Positions 38,403 to 48,047 of a stretch of DNA of 64,000 nucleotides are shown here, in pieces. Origin of the DNA: DAOMNN01 sp035443825 (lineage in GTDB: Bacteria > Pseudomonadota > Gammaproteobacteria > Burkholderiales > Rhodocyclaceae); NCBI GenBank assembly GCA_035443825.1, contig DAOMNN010000005.1:1-64000 (forward strand), read 5' to 3'. Under the pieces are notes generated by a model, which saw only the letters and a list, made by a program, of their open reading frames with translations, had not been told where the DNA came from and did no database searches. Numbering within the stretch: position 1 is the stretch's first letter; each line of letters begins with the position of its first letter. A program made the translations under genes and the position numbers.

Positions 38403-39128
38403 CTACAGATTCAGCATCAGTTCGTGTTCTTCGGGCAGCGGCAGGAAACCTCGTGTTTCGTAATGCTTGAAGATCGCCTCGACGACTTCTTCAGGCTTGT
38501 CGATTACCTGAACCAGGTCGAGATCTTCGGCGTTGATCATGCGTTCGGCCACAAGTTGCCTGCGGAACCAGTCCAGGAGGCCGTCCCAGAATGGACTGTG
38601 CACCAGGATTACAGGGATCTTGCGGCTCTTCCCGGTCTGAATGAGAGTCATCGCCTCGAGCAGTTCGTCAAGGGTGCCAAATCCCCCCGGCATGACGACG
38701 TAGGCTGCGGCGAACTTCACGAACATGAACTTGCGCGCGAAGAAATGCTGAAATGTCTGCGAGATGTCCTGATACGGGTTGGCCCCCTGTTCCATCGGGA
38801 GCTGGATGTTCAGCCCGATTGACGGGCTCTTGCCGAAATAGGCCCCCTTGTTTGCCGCTTCCATGATGCCCGGTCCGCCACCCGAGATCACCGAGAAACC
38901 GGCGTCCGACAGCTGCCGTGCGATCTTTTCGGTGAGCATGTAATAGAGATGGTCCGGCGGCGTGCGTGCGCTGCCGAATATCGACACGGCAGGGCGGATC
39001 GCGTTGAGCCGTTCGGTCGCCTCCACGAACTCTGACATAATTCCGAAGATTCGCCAGGATTCGCGCGCGTTGAATTTCGGAGCGTTGCTGTTGGGGGCGC
39101 TGCGTGGGAGTTTTTCTTTCGCGGTCAT
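38403..39128 (-). CDS. LOG family protein (TIGR00730)
   Basis: 241 residues, Rossmann fold with the LOG motifs GGGPGIMEAANKGAY and PGGFGTLDELLEAMTL. Relatives are cytokinin-activating phosphoribohydrolases or nucleotide 5'-monophosphate nucleosidases (PpnN-like); this longer form has an extra N-terminal helix with ESWRIFGIMSEFVEATERLN. Divergent from polA, with 90 bases between. Confidence 0.88.
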   Translation of the reverse strand: MTAKEKLPRSAPNSNAPKFNARESWRIFGIMSEFVEATERLNAIRPAVSIFGSARTPPDHLYYMLTEKIARQLSDAGFSVISGGGPGIMEAANKGAYFGKSPSIGLNIQLPMEQGANPYQDISQTFQHFFARKFMFVKFAAAYVVMPGGFGTLDELLEAMTLIQTGKSRKIPVILVHSPFWDGLLDWFRRQLVAERMINAEDLDLVQVIDKPEEVVEAIFKHYETRGFLPLPEEHELMLNL

Positions 39129-39218
39129 GTCGTTCCCGGTTTTGTTCTTGAAGTGTGCATCCGCATTGTGTTTGAGTGCAGATGTGCGATCAGGGTTTCG
39201 CCTGCAGGAATGTCGTCC

Positions 39219-41969
39219 ATGCCCACCCTATTGCTCGTCGATGGTTCCAGTTATCTGTACCGCGCCTTTCACGCGCTGCCCGATCTGCGCAATTCCGCGG
39301 GCGAGCCGACCGGCGCGGTGCGTGGGGTGCTGTCCATGCTGCGGCGCCTGGAGGGCGAGTACGCGGCAGAGTATCGTGCCTGCGTCTTCGATGCCAAGGG
39401 CAAGACTTTTCGAGACGAATGGTATCCCGAATACAAGTCCCATCGCCCGCCGATGCCGGACGATCTGCGGGCCCAGATCGAACCGCTGCACGAGGGCGTC
39501 AAGGCGGAAGGGTGGCCCTTGCTGATGATAGACGGGGTCGAGGCCGACGACGTCATCGGCACGCTCACGCGTCAGGCGCTGGAAGTCGGGTGGGAGGTCG
39601 TGATCTCGACTGGCGACAAGGATCTCACCCAGCTGGTGCGTCCGGGTGTGCGCTGGGTCAATACCATGAACGACGAGGTCCTGGACGTCGATGGCGTGAC
39701 CGCCAAGTTCGGCGTCCCGCCGGAACGCATCGTCGACTATCTCGCGCTGGTGGGGGATACGGTAGACAACGTGCCCGGTGTGGAGAAGTGCGGCCCGAAG
39801 ACGGCAGTCAAGTGGTTGACCGAATACGGCACGCTCGACGATCTCGTCGTCAATGCGGACAAGATCGGCGGAAAGGTCGGGGAGAACCTGCGCAAGCATC
39901 TCGATTTCCTGCCGCTGGGGCGAAAGCTGGTGACGGTTGCGACCGACCTCGATCTTCCCGTCCGGCCGGAGGATCTTCCTGCACGCGCGGACGACAAGGC
40001 GGCCTTGCGGGCGCTCTATGAGCGCATGGAGTTCAGGAGCTGGTTGCGTGACATCGACGGGAACGGGGACGGGCAGCGATCGACGGGCAAGAAATCGACG
40101 GGGCCGGACTCCGGTGATCCGGGAGAGCAACGGAGTCCGGTCCCATTGATCGAAGGCCCCGTCGACCGCTCATATGTCACGATCCTGTCCTGGGACGATT
40201 TCGACGTCTGGCTGGCCCGTATCACGGGGGCGAAATTGACCGCTTTCGACACCGAGACCACCAGCCTGGAGCCGATGAAGGCGCGACTCGTCGGCATGTC
40301 GTTCGCGGTCGTGCCGGGAGAGGCCGCGTATCTTCCGCTCGCGCATCGCGGCGCGGATGCGCCCCAGCAATTGCCGATGCAGGAGGTACTCGAGAAACTT
40401 GCCCCCTGGCTCGAATCCGACGCGCATCGCAAAGTCGGACAGAATCTCAAGTACGACGCGCATGTGCTCGCCAACCATGGGATCCGGCTCGGTGGCATCG
40501 CCGACGATACACTGCTCGAATCCTATGTCCTCGAAAGCGACAAGTCGCACGACATGGACTCGCTCGCCAGCCGTCATCTGGGGCTGAAGACCATCACCTA
40601 TGTCGAAGTGTGCGGCAAGGGCGCAAAGCAGATCGGCTTCGATGAAGTCGCGGTCGATCGTGCGACCGAATATGCGGCCGAGGATGCGGATGTCACCCTG
40701 CGCTTGCACCGTGCCCTGTCCGGTCAACTCGAACCGGAAGCGAGACTCGCCGCGTTGTACCGTGAGATCGAATTGCCGACCATGGCCGTGCTGTTCGAGA
40801 TGGAACGCACCGGCGTCCTGATCGACGCCTTTTTGCTTGCGCAGCACTCGGAGGAGCTGGGGCGGCGGCTGCACGAGCTGGAGCGGCAGGCGCACGAAGT
40901 GGCGGGTCAGCCATTCAACCTCGGTTCGCCGAAGCAACTCGGCGAAATCCTGTTCGGCAAGCTGGCGCTGCCGGTGGTGAAGAAGACCGCCACAGGGCAA
41001 CCCTCCACCGACGAGGAGGTGCTGCAGATCCTGGCCGAAGACTATCCCTTGCCCAAGCTGCTGCTCGAACACCGCGGACTGGCAAAACTCAAGAGCACCT
41101 ATGCCGACAAGCTGCCGCGGATGGTCAATCCGAAAACGGGGCGGGTGCACACCAGCTTTTCGCAGGCGGTTGCGGTGACCGGCAGGCTGGCGAGTTCCGA
41201 TCCGAATCTGCAGAACATTCCGATTCGCACCGAGGAAGGGCGCCGCATCCGGGCCGCCTTCATTGCACCGCGCGACCACGTGATCGTATCGGCAGACTAT
41301 TCGCAGATCGAACTGCGCATCATGGCGCATCTTTCCGGCGACGAACGCCTGCTCGATGCGTTCGCCAAGGGTGAGGACGTGCATCGTGCGACCGCGGCGG
41401 AGGTGTTCGGGGTGACCCCGGGCGAGGTCACGAGCGAGCAGCGGCGTTACGCCAAGGTGATCAACTTCGGACTGATCTACGGCATGAGCGCCCACGGGCT
41501 GGCGAAGAACCTGGGTATCGATCGTGCCGCGGCACAAGGCTGGATCGACCGCTACTTCGCGCGCTATCCGGGCGTCGCTCGCTACATGGACGAGACCAAG
41601 GCCGGAGCGAAGGACCACGGCTACGTCGAGACCGTCTTCGGCCGCCGCCTGTATCTGCCCGACCTGCGGGCGCAGCAGGCCGGCCGCCGTCAGGCCGCGG
41701 AACGTGCGGCCATCAATGCGCCGATGCAGGGTACTGCAGCCGACCTGATCAAGAAGGCGATGATTGCGGTCCGGCGCTGGCTGAAGGGATCGGGGCTGAA
41801 GTCGCGCCTGGTCCTGCAGGTTCACGACGAACTCGTGCTCGAGGTGCCAAAGGACGAACTCGATCGAGTTCGTGAGGAATTGCCGAAGCTGATGAGTGGC
41901 GTCGCCGAGCTGGCCGTGCCCCTGCTGGTCGAAGTAGGTTCCGGCGACAACTGGGATCAGGCGCACTGA
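39219..41969 (+). CDS. polA: DNA polymerase I
   Basis: 916 residues with all three domains: the 5'-nuclease (about 1-290; LLLVDGSSYLYRAFHALPDL, EADDVIGTL, STGDKDLTQLV), the 3'-5' exonuclease with an intact DxE (TAFDTETTSLEPMKARL), and the polymerase with motif A (VSADYSQIELRIMAHLSGD), motif B (RRYAKVINFGLIYGMS) and motif C (LVLQVHDELVLEV). A short charged Gly/Ser linker lies near residue 300. ATG 39219 is preferred over 39210, because AGGA at 39206-39209 is at the right distance only from 39219. Confidence 0.97.
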   Translation: MPTLLLVDGSSYLYRAFHALPDLRNSAGEPTGAVRGVLSMLRRLEGEYAAEYRACVFDAKGKTFRDEWYPEYKSHRPPMPDDLRAQIEPLHEGVKAEGWPLLMIDGVEADDVIGTLTRQALEVGWEVVISTGDKDLTQLVRPGVRWVNTMNDEVLDVDGVTAKFGVPPERIVDYLALVGDTVDNVPGVEKCGPKTAVKWLTEYGTLDDLVVNADKIGGKVGENLRKHLDFLPLGRKLVTVATDLDLPVRPEDLPARADDKAALRALYERMEFRSWLRDIDGNGDGQRSTGKKSTGPDSGDPGEQRSPVPLIEGPVDRSYVTILSWDDFDVWLARITGAKLTAFDTETTSLEPMKARLVGMSFAVVPGEAAYLPLAHRGADAPQQLPMQEVLEKLAPWLESDAHRKVGQNLKYDAHVLANHGIRLGGIADDTLLESYVLESDKSHDMDSLASRHLGLKTITYVEVCGKGAKQIGFDEVAVDRATEYAAEDADVTLRLHRALSGQLEPEARLAALYREIELPTMAVLFEMERTGVLIDAFLLAQHSEELGRRLHELERQAHEVAGQPFNLGSPKQLGEILFGKLALPVVKKTATGQPSTDEEVLQILAEDYPLPKLLLEHRGLAKLKSTYADKLPRMVNPKTGRVHTSFSQAVAVTGRLASSDPNLQNIPIRTEEGRRIRAAFIAPRDHVIVSADYSQIELRIMAHLSGDERLLDAFAKGEDVHRATAAEVFGVTPGEVTSEQRRYAKVINFGLIYGMSAHGLAKNLGIDRAAAQGWIDRYFARYPGVARYMDETKAGAKDHGYVETVFGRRLYLPDLRAQQAGRRQAAERAAINAPMQGTAADLIKKAMIAVRRWLKGSGLKSRLVLQVHDELVLEVPKDELDRVREELPKLMSGVAELAVPLLVEVGSGDNWDQAH

Positions 41970-41996
41970 CGCGTTCAGGGGCGGGCCCGGCGAGTG

Positions 41997-42002
41997 TATA
42001 AT
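41997..42002 (+). promoter_or_regulatory. -10 box before the carbamoyltransferase gene
   Basis: Perfect TATAAT, 62 bases before the TTG start; TTCAGG at 41974-41979 is a weak -35 at 17-base spacing. The surrounding GTGTATAATCC..TGTTTT recurs before the second sulfotransferase gene (48004-48022). Confidence 0.5.
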
Positions 42003-42063
42003 CCGCTGTTTTCATGATGGATTCCGGTCGGAACGATCGGTACGGTCCTCACGAGGTAATCCG

Positions 42064-43800
42064 TTGTCCCTGACCATACTCGGCCTGTCCGGTGCGCTTA
42101 CGCACGATCCGTCTGCGGCTCTCTATATCGATGGCAAACTCGTCGCCGCAGCCGAGGAAGAGCGCTTCGTGCGCGACAAGCACGCCAAGGGGCGCATGCC
42201 CTACGAGTCGGCCAGGTTCTGCCTCGACTTCGCCGGCATCAAGACCGGGGACGTCACCGCGGTGGCGATCCCCTTCGCACCGATCAGCATCTTCGACAGG
42301 GCTCGCTGGCAGTACGCCAAGCGCTACTGGTATGCGCCCGACCGCGCGCTCGACGCGATCCTGATGGGTAACCGGCGCTATCATCGCTACCGCAAGCGCA
42401 TCGAGTGGTGCCTGCAGCAACTCGGTTTCGACCTGAAGAAGACCGAAATCGTGCCGGTCGAACATCACCTCACCCATGCGTCCAGCGCCTACCACTGCTC
42501 CGGCTTTACCGAGAAGACCGCCATCCTCGGCATCGACGGCAAGGGCGAGTACGCGACCACCTTCTTCGGCTACGGCGAGCACGGCAGGATCCACAAGATC
42601 AAGGAATTCTACGACCCCGATTCACTCGGCGGCCTGTACGGCGCGATCACCGAGTATCTCGGGTTCGAGATGCTCGACGGCGAGTACAAGGTGATGGGTA
42701 TGGCACCCTACGGCGATGCCGCCCGCTACGACTTCTCGCGCCTGGCGAAATTCGAGAATGGCGAGCTGACCGTCAACACCGACTACGCCAACGTGATCGG
42801 CTTTCGCCGCTACAAGGAGCAGGGCAAGGGATACTACTTTTCACCCAAGCTGATCGACTGGCTGGGCCCCATGCGCCATGGCGATATCGCCGACGACCCC
42901 TACATCCACTACGCGGCGAGCATGCAGAAGCTGTTCGAGGATCTGTCGCTGCAGATGATGGACTACTACCTCGGCGACATCCTGCGCGAAACCGGCAAGC
43001 TCGCCTTTGCTGGCGGCGGTGCGCTCAACGTCAAGCTCAATCAGAAGATCATCGCCCGGCCGGAGGTGAAAGAACTCTACGTTCAGCCCGCGTCGGGTGA
43101 CTCCGGTACCGCGGTCGGGGCCGCATCCTACGTGTCGGTGCAACGCGGCGTGCCGGTCGAGAAGATGGAGCACGTCTATCTCGGACCCGCCTACAGCAAC
43201 GAAGACGTGATCGCGGCCTGCGCCCGGCATCCGGCCAAGCCGGAATGGCAGTTGATCGACGGCGTGCCGCAGAAGATCGCGAGTATTCTTGCCGACGGCA
43301 ACCCGGTCGCGTGGTTCCAGGGCCGCATGGAGTTCGGTCCGCGCGCCCTCGGCGGCCGCTCCATCCTCGGTTGCCCCAGCGCCGCCGGCGTGGCCGACCG
43401 CATCAACCAACAGATCAAGTTTCGCGAACGCTGGCGCCCCTTCTGCCCCAGCATGCTCGACACGGTCGGCCCGCAGATGCTCCAGACGGACCATCCTGCA
43501 CCGTTCATGACCTTCACCTTCGAGGTCGCCGAGGAGTGGAGGAGCCGTGTGCCCGAGGTCGTGCATGAGGACGGTACCGCCCGTGCCCAGGTGCTCCAAC
43601 GCGAACACAATCCGCGCTATTACGACCTGATGAAGGAGCTGGAAGTGCTCACCGGCAATGGCGTCGTCCTCAATACGTCGCTCAATCGTCGCGGCGAGCC
43701 CATGATCTGCTCGCCCACCGATGCGCTGAACATGTTCTTCGGCTCGGATCTGCAGTACCTGATCATGGAAGACGTGCTCGTTTCCAAGGTCACCGCGTAA
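42064..43800 (+). CDS. carbamoyltransferase (NodU/CmcH family)
   Basis: 578 residues. O-carbamoyl transfer from carbamoyl phosphate via carbamoyl-adenylate. The Kae1-like N-terminal domain has ILGLSGALTHDPSAAL, the metal-binding EHHLTHAS (133-140) and GIDGKGEY; the YrdC-like C-terminal part has GRMEFGPRALGGRSIL and KFRERWRPFCPSML. TTG start at 42064 with GAGG at 42053-42056. It stands at the head of a cluster of LPS genes, like the carbamoyltransferase that decorates heptose II of the core in Pseudomonas aeruginosa, so core heptose is the likely target (inference). Confidence 0.9.
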   Translation: MSLTILGLSGALTHDPSAALYIDGKLVAAAEEERFVRDKHAKGRMPYESARFCLDFAGIKTGDVTAVAIPFAPISIFDRARWQYAKRYWYAPDRALDAILMGNRRYHRYRKRIEWCLQQLGFDLKKTEIVPVEHHLTHASSAYHCSGFTEKTAILGIDGKGEYATTFFGYGEHGRIHKIKEFYDPDSLGGLYGAITEYLGFEMLDGEYKVMGMAPYGDAARYDFSRLAKFENGELTVNTDYANVIGFRRYKEQGKGYYFSPKLIDWLGPMRHGDIADDPYIHYAASMQKLFEDLSLQMMDYYLGDILRETGKLAFAGGGALNVKLNQKIIARPEVKELYVQPASGDSGTAVGAASYVSVQRGVPVEKMEHVYLGPAYSNEDVIAACARHPAKPEWQLIDGVPQKIASILADGNPVAWFQGRMEFGPRALGGRSILGCPSAAGVADRINQQIKFRERWRPFCPSMLDTVGPQMLQTDHPAPFMTFTFEVAEEWRSRVPEVVHEDGTARAQVLQREHNPRYYDLMKELEVLTGNGVVLNTSLNRRGEPMICSPTDALNMFFGSDLQYLIMEDVLVSKVTA

Positions 43801-43845
43801 CGTGGACGCTGCCGCGACCGGATTTCCTGAAAAGGGACTCGAAGG

Positions 43846-44529
43846 ATGCTGAAGGAATGGTATGAGGACGCGCGAAAGCGTTACAAGATCAAGAGGGAGG
43901 CGCCACGACTCTGGCATTTTCCGGAAGAACAGTTCGGATATATGCAGATTCGCAAGGTGGCCTCGACATCGATCTCCAATGCGCTTCTGAATTCCGAACG
44001 TCTGCACCGAACGGGCGAGTCGTTCCAGGATTTCAAGGCACGCTGCAGCGTCAGCGTGATGCCGGCCGAGGCCCGACGACTGACTGCCGGTTCTCTGGTG
44101 TTCGCGTTCGTCCGCCATCCGCTGGGCAGGCTTCACTCCGCCTATCTCAACAAGATTGTCGACGCCGAGCGATTGGGTGACAAGAACACCTTTCGCTGTC
44201 ACGGCATTTCCTTCGGCATCTCGTTCGAGGCTTTCGTCCAACGCGTATGCGAATTGAACGACCGGGAATGTGATCGACATCTCAGGTCGCAGAGCTGGTT
44301 TCTTGCCGACGAACAGGGCCCGGTTCCGTCCTTCATCGGTCGGCTGGAGACTTTCGCCGCAGACTGGGAACGGCTCAGGGCGCAGTTGCCGGCGCTCGGT
44401 GACGTCGGCCATTCGAACAAGGCAGCACACGGCAAGGACTTTCGCGAGTTCTACACACCGAGGATGCTCGAGATTGCCCAGGCCAGGTACGAGCAGGACT
44501 TCAGATTGTTCGGATATGCGTTCCTGTGA
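43846..44529 (+). CDS. sulfotransferase family 2 protein (copy 1)
   Basis: 227 residues. The 5'-phosphosulfate loop of PAPS-dependent sulfotransferases appears as IRKVASTSIS (35-44) and the 3'-phosphate site as FVRHPLGRLHSAYLNK (88-103); this is the family of Golgi carbohydrate sulfotransferases and bacterial relatives. It follows the carbamoyltransferase by 45 bases. A strongly similar paralogue is at 48048. Expected to sulfate a sugar of the lipopolysaccharide core or O-chain (inference from context). Confidence 0.82.
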   Translation: MLKEWYEDARKRYKIKREAPRLWHFPEEQFGYMQIRKVASTSISNALLNSERLHRTGESFQDFKARCSVSVMPAEARRLTAGSLVFAFVRHPLGRLHSAYLNKIVDAERLGDKNTFRCHGISFGISFEAFVQRVCELNDRECDRHLRSQSWFLADEQGPVPSFIGRLETFAADWERLRAQLPALGDVGHSNKAAHGKDFREFYTPRMLEIAQARYEQDFRLFGYAFL

Positions 44530-44563
44530 TCGTGGAAGCGGCCGACTTGCGGAGACCAGGTCG

Positions 44564-45487
44564 ATGACGCTGCCATTGGTGCTGGTCGGCGTGGCCACGT
44601 TCCGGCGCAAGGATCCGTTGAACGATTGCCTGGCCTCTCTGGCAGTCCAGGCGCCGCATCCGCACTGCCGTGTCGTCGTCGTGGTCGCCGACAACAATCC
44701 TGACGGCATGGCCTCAGAGGTGGTGAACGCCTGGCAGGACAGATTCCCATGGCCGCTGCACTATGTCACCGAGCCGCGCCAGGGGCTGGCCGAGGTTCGC
44801 AACCGGATCATTGCGCACGCCCTCGAGATCGAGGCCGACTATGTCGCCTTTCTCGATGACGACGAGACTGCCGATCCGGACTGGCTCTATCACCTACACG
44901 ACGTCATCGCGACGACCGAAGCACACGCCGTCCAGGGTGCGGTGCGCTACGTCCCGCTCGAGTGCGGAGGCGGGACGCCGCCACCGTTTACCACCGAACA
45001 TGCGGAACTCGAGGCCGTCAAGATTCCCTACACGAACAACGTGATCTTCAGCGCGACCCTGATCCGCGACTGGGGGCTGCGCTTCGACGAACGATTCTCG
45101 CTGACGGGAGGCGAGGACTACGACTTTTTTCTGCGATCGCATCTGCGTGGCGGCGTTCATCTATGGACCAACAAAGCGCTGGTCAGCGAACCGGTTCCGT
45201 GCGCCCGGCAGCAGGTGTCCTATCGTTTGCGCAGAGTGTTCAGATCCGCGGCGAGCAAGGCGCTGTCGGAGCGATTGCGCATCGGCAAATCGATCGTCGT
45301 CAAGCGCATCCGCAAGTCATTGCGCCAGATCCTGCGTGGGACGGTTAACGTGCTGCTTGCGCCGCTGTCGATTCTCATGGGCTGCGCCAGTTTCAGGTCC
45401 CGTCTTTTCGTAGGGTGCGGCCGCGTTGCGAAGGGCTCGGGCGGGTTGGCAGGCATGCTCGGGTGGAACATCCGCATGTACAAGTGA
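44564..45487 (+). CDS. glycosyltransferase family 2 protein
   Basis: 307 residues, GT-A fold: VLVGVATFRRKDPLNDCLAS, VVVVVADNNPDG for the nucleotide-sugar site, DYVAFLDDDETADPDWLYH with the DxD metal motif, and FDERFSLTGGEDYDFFLRSH. The C-terminal third is basic with one hydrophobic stretch (NVLLAPLSILMGCASF) and may sit on the membrane. ATG 44564, GGAGA at 44551-44555. Donor and acceptor unknown. Convergent with the waaL-like gene. Confidence 0.82.
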   Translation: MTLPLVLVGVATFRRKDPLNDCLASLAVQAPHPHCRVVVVVADNNPDGMASEVVNAWQDRFPWPLHYVTEPRQGLAEVRNRIIAHALEIEADYVAFLDDDETADPDWLYHLHDVIATTEAHAVQGAVRYVPLECGGGTPPPFTTEHAELEAVKIPYTNNVIFSATLIRDWGLRFDERFSLTGGEDYDFFLRSHLRGGVHLWTNKALVSEPVPCARQQVSYRLRRVFRSAASKALSERLRIGKSIVVKRIRKSLRQILRGTVNVLLAPLSILMGCASFRSRLFVGCGRVAKGSGGLAGMLGWNIRMYK

Positions 45488-45525
45488 GCGGCCGGTCGGC
45501 TGCGGTCGGCACGACGCAGCGGCGC

Positions 45526-46842
45526 TCAGGCGGCGGACGCCTGCCGGCGCAGGCAGAACGAATACACGAAGCCACCCATCAATGCGTTGATATAGAAGCC
45601 CGAGTCGGCCGTCACGTACGACTCGAACATGTTGACCGTGACCCAGAAAGCGAAGAAAGCCCACGCGAACAGGAACACATCGGTGGGCATCAGCCCCTGG
45701 CGCCATGTCGTCACGCTGCGCCATCCCACCAGTGCCACGATCACGAGCATGCACAACACCACCGCCCCGCCGACGGTGACCATGGATTCCAGGTAGGAAT
45801 TGTGAAGATGTCCGAAGCGCTCCTTGAAGCGCTCGTCGAAATGCGGCGATGCGTTGATCAGCTTCGATGCGGACCGTCCTCCCCAGCCCAGGACCGGCCG
45901 CTCGGCAATCCACTCCAGGGAGGCTGCCCAGGAAGCGATTCGTACGCCGGTGCTGGTCAGGGGTTCGTCCTCGAAGCGGGCTGCCCGAGTCACCGCGTCG
46001 ATGCTGATCTCCTCTACTGACAATCGCTTGATCACGCGCTGATCCGCGTCGAAGAAATACAGACCCGATGCGAGCAGCACGATCAGACCGGCGGCAGCGG
46101 TACCCAGGCGCTTGCGGTGTCCGCGCACGGTGCGATGCCCGAGGAGAAACCAGGCGACGCCGATCAGCAGTGAGACGCACATCGAGATCACGAGGCCCAG
46201 CCATACCGCGCGCACCTGGGTCACAAGACTGCCCCACAACATCAGCACGACGAACGCGGTCAGGCAGGGGGCAATCAGAATGCGTGCCTTGAGCGGGACC
46301 GAGCGAACTGCCCGAGGCAGGAAGAAGAGTCCTGCCAGGAGTGCGCCGGCGAACACGATTCCGGCGTGCTGCGCATTCCGGAATCCGAAATCCACGCGCT
46401 TGCCTTGCCAGGCCGCCACCCAATGATCGGACGGCACGAACCAAAGGAGATAAATGAGCAGCCCGGCGGCCGCGCTTGCGAGCAGCAGGAACGGCGACAG
46501 CCTGGGCCATGCGGTCGCGCCATACGCAACGACCACAAAGAAACAGAACGCGGGGAAGAACCGCTTCGCGCCTGATCCTCCGAACAGGGCTTCGGGCACT
46601 GTAAGGCGGTGCCACAAATAACCGATTACGATCACCGTGGCCAGCAGGGCGCAGACCTGCACCACCTTGTCCAGGCGAATAGAAGGGTTGCCGACGGCGA
46701 TCCCCACCAGGAACAGCAGGAACATTGCGCGGGCCAGCCAATCAGCGGCGTCGACCGAAAGGAACCAGACCGCGGGAAACGCAAGGCCCAGTGCGCTGAA
46801 TGCCAGTCGGTACCCGCATAGCATGTTATCCATCGACATCAT
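45526..46842 (-). CDS. waaL: O-antigen ligase family membrane protein (WaaL-like)
   Basis: 438 residues with about ten to twelve membrane helices and one large periplasmic loop (about residues 270-350) that contains GWGGRSASKLINASPHF and the conserved FGHLHNSYLESMV (HN-x-YLE), the hallmark of Wzy_C/WaaL ligases that join undecaprenyl-linked polysaccharide to lipid A-core. Context (msbA, waa genes) favours ligase over polymerase. Start at 46842; ATGs 3 and 15 bases later are possible. Confidence 0.8.
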   Translation of the reverse strand: MMSMDNMLCGYRLAFSALGLAFPAVWFLSVDAADWLARAMFLLFLVGIAVGNPSIRLDKVVQVCALLATVIVIGYLWHRLTVPEALFGGSGAKRFFPAFCFFVVVAYGATAWPRLSPFLLLASAAAGLLIYLLWFVPSDHWVAAWQGKRVDFGFRNAQHAGIVFAGALLAGLFFLPRAVRSVPLKARILIAPCLTAFVVLMLWGSLVTQVRAVWLGLVISMCVSLLIGVAWFLLGHRTVRGHRKRLGTAAAGLIVLLASGLYFFDADQRVIKRLSVEEISIDAVTRAARFEDEPLTSTGVRIASWAASLEWIAERPVLGWGGRSASKLINASPHFDERFKERFGHLHNSYLESMVTVGGAVVLCMLVIVALVGWRSVTTWRQGLMPTDVFLFAWAFFAFWVTVNMFESYVTADSGFYINALMGGFVYSFCLRRQASAA

Positions 46843-46856
46843 CGGACGGGCACGCC

Positions 46857-47702
46857 CTATGGAAGGCCATAAGTCTCGATCATGGCTCGGATCTGTACGT
46901 CATTGCCGGTTTTGTTCCTTTTCCAGAGGCCGGCGGCCTGGCTTCCAAGCCAATTGACCGGCTCTCTTCTGGTTCCGGAGTGCAGTTCGTAGCAGCCATT
47001 GAGGCGAACCATCCAGTAAAGCCAGACGTCGTCAGCGTCCGGGCAAAGTCGCATGAATTCGCTCCGGTTCAGGACATCCGGATAGAAGCATCCTGCCGGA
47101 TAGAACACACCGCCGACTCCGGTTGCGAAATTGTAGCGATCCCGGGTCTGGTCGCTGACTTTTTTGGGCCACTCCCGGTACGGCCGAACGGCCTCACCGG
47201 TGCCCAGCATCTTGTGCATGCGATGCGCCACCACGTCTCCTGGGAATCGCTCCGCAGCCAGAACCAGTTCCTTGAGCCAGTCCGACCAGTAGTAGACGTC
47301 GTCATCGGCAGTAACGATATCCGCCTCGGGAAAGCTGGCAAGTGACGGGATGATCTTCTTGTACGAGCGCAGATCCTCGCAGTAGCGGATCTCCAGACCG
47401 TCCTGCTGCAGTGACTCCACGGACTCGGGAAGCGCGGACTTGTCCACTTCTGCGAGCCAGAGAATCAAGCGGTCGGGACGGATGCTTTGCGTGAGCAGGC
47501 ACTTGAGTGTCAGCGGCAGGGTGGGAAAACGCCTCGCGTGGGAGGTGAGCGAGACGATCAGTTGATTGTCTCTGCCATGCAAAGGCGCAGTCGTTCGCAA
47601 GCGCCAGCGGTAGGCAATCTTCAATCGGCTCCAGGCAGGCCCGAGGCGTCTGAGCAGTTTTCTCCTTCTCCGTTGCCAGTACTGCATAAAGTGACTTGTC
47701 AT
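46857..47702 (-). CDS. glycosyltransferase (GT-A type)
   Basis: 281 residues: basic N terminus, then QLIVSLTSHARRFPTLPLTL, RLILWLAEVDKSALPES, ADIVTADDDVYYWSDWL with the DxD metal motif, and a late GGVFYPAGCFYPDVLN / CPDADDVWLYWMVRLNG block as in enzymes that resemble mannosyl- or galactosyltransferases of glycan decoration. Fourteen bases upstream of the waaL-like gene, probably same mRNA. Specificity unknown. Confidence 0.75.
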   Translation of the reverse strand: MTSHFMQYWQRRRRKLLRRLGPAWSRLKIAYRWRLRTTAPLHGRDNQLIVSLTSHARRFPTLPLTLKCLLTQSIRPDRLILWLAEVDKSALPESVESLQQDGLEIRYCEDLRSYKKIIPSLASFPEADIVTADDDVYYWSDWLKELVLAAERFPGDVVAHRMHKMLGTGEAVRPYREWPKKVSDQTRDRYNFATGVGGVFYPAGCFYPDVLNRSEFMRLCPDADDVWLYWMVRLNGCYELHSGTRREPVNWLGSQAAGLWKRNKTGNDVQIRAMIETYGLP

Positions 47703-48047
47703 GAACGGCTCTGTGAGCGATGAGTCGACTGACTTCGCTCTTCTCCGTGGTACTCATTCATCCCGGCGCCGCGCATCGCTCGCGTGCTTGCTCGCCCCTG
47801 GAGCCGAGCGCAGGAACGTGCGCATCCGATTAAAGGGCTGCAGTATACGCGCCGACCGATTATGTGCGTGCTACGGGCAGGGCAAGCGCTATGCGAACGG
47901 CGTTGGGCGCGCACATCGGTGCGGCTGGAAATCGTGGTCTCGCCTGGCGGAACGCCCCGTCTGGCCGTTCATCCAGGGCTGCTGGGCGGCTTTTTGCCAT
48001 GCGTGTATAATCCATTGTTTTAAAAAACTATTCTGCGCGGAGCCGGT
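47703..48047. other. 345-base divergent intergenic region
   Basis: Separates the glycosyltransferase (minus) from sulfotransferase copy 2 (plus). It holds a perfect TATAAT at 48006-48011 (plus) and TATACT at 47842-47847 (minus), candidates for two divergent promoters. No ORF with convincing coding character, repeat or RNA was seen in the rest. Confidence 0.6.
48006..48011 (+). promoter_or_regulatory. -10 box before sulfotransferase copy 2
   Basis: TATAAT within GTGTATAATCC..TGTTTT (48004-48022), 37 bases before the ATG. The same 19-base pattern, differing at two central bases, precedes the carbamoyltransferase. No good -35 box. Confidence 0.5.

Noticed and set aside
40170..41966. 598-codon minus-strand open frame opposite polA
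   Set aside because: Lies fully antisense to the conserved polymerase gene; no motif, no start signal.
42841..44709. 622-codon minus-strand open frame
   Set aside because: Antisense to the carbamoyltransferase and sulfotransferase genes, which have clear motifs.
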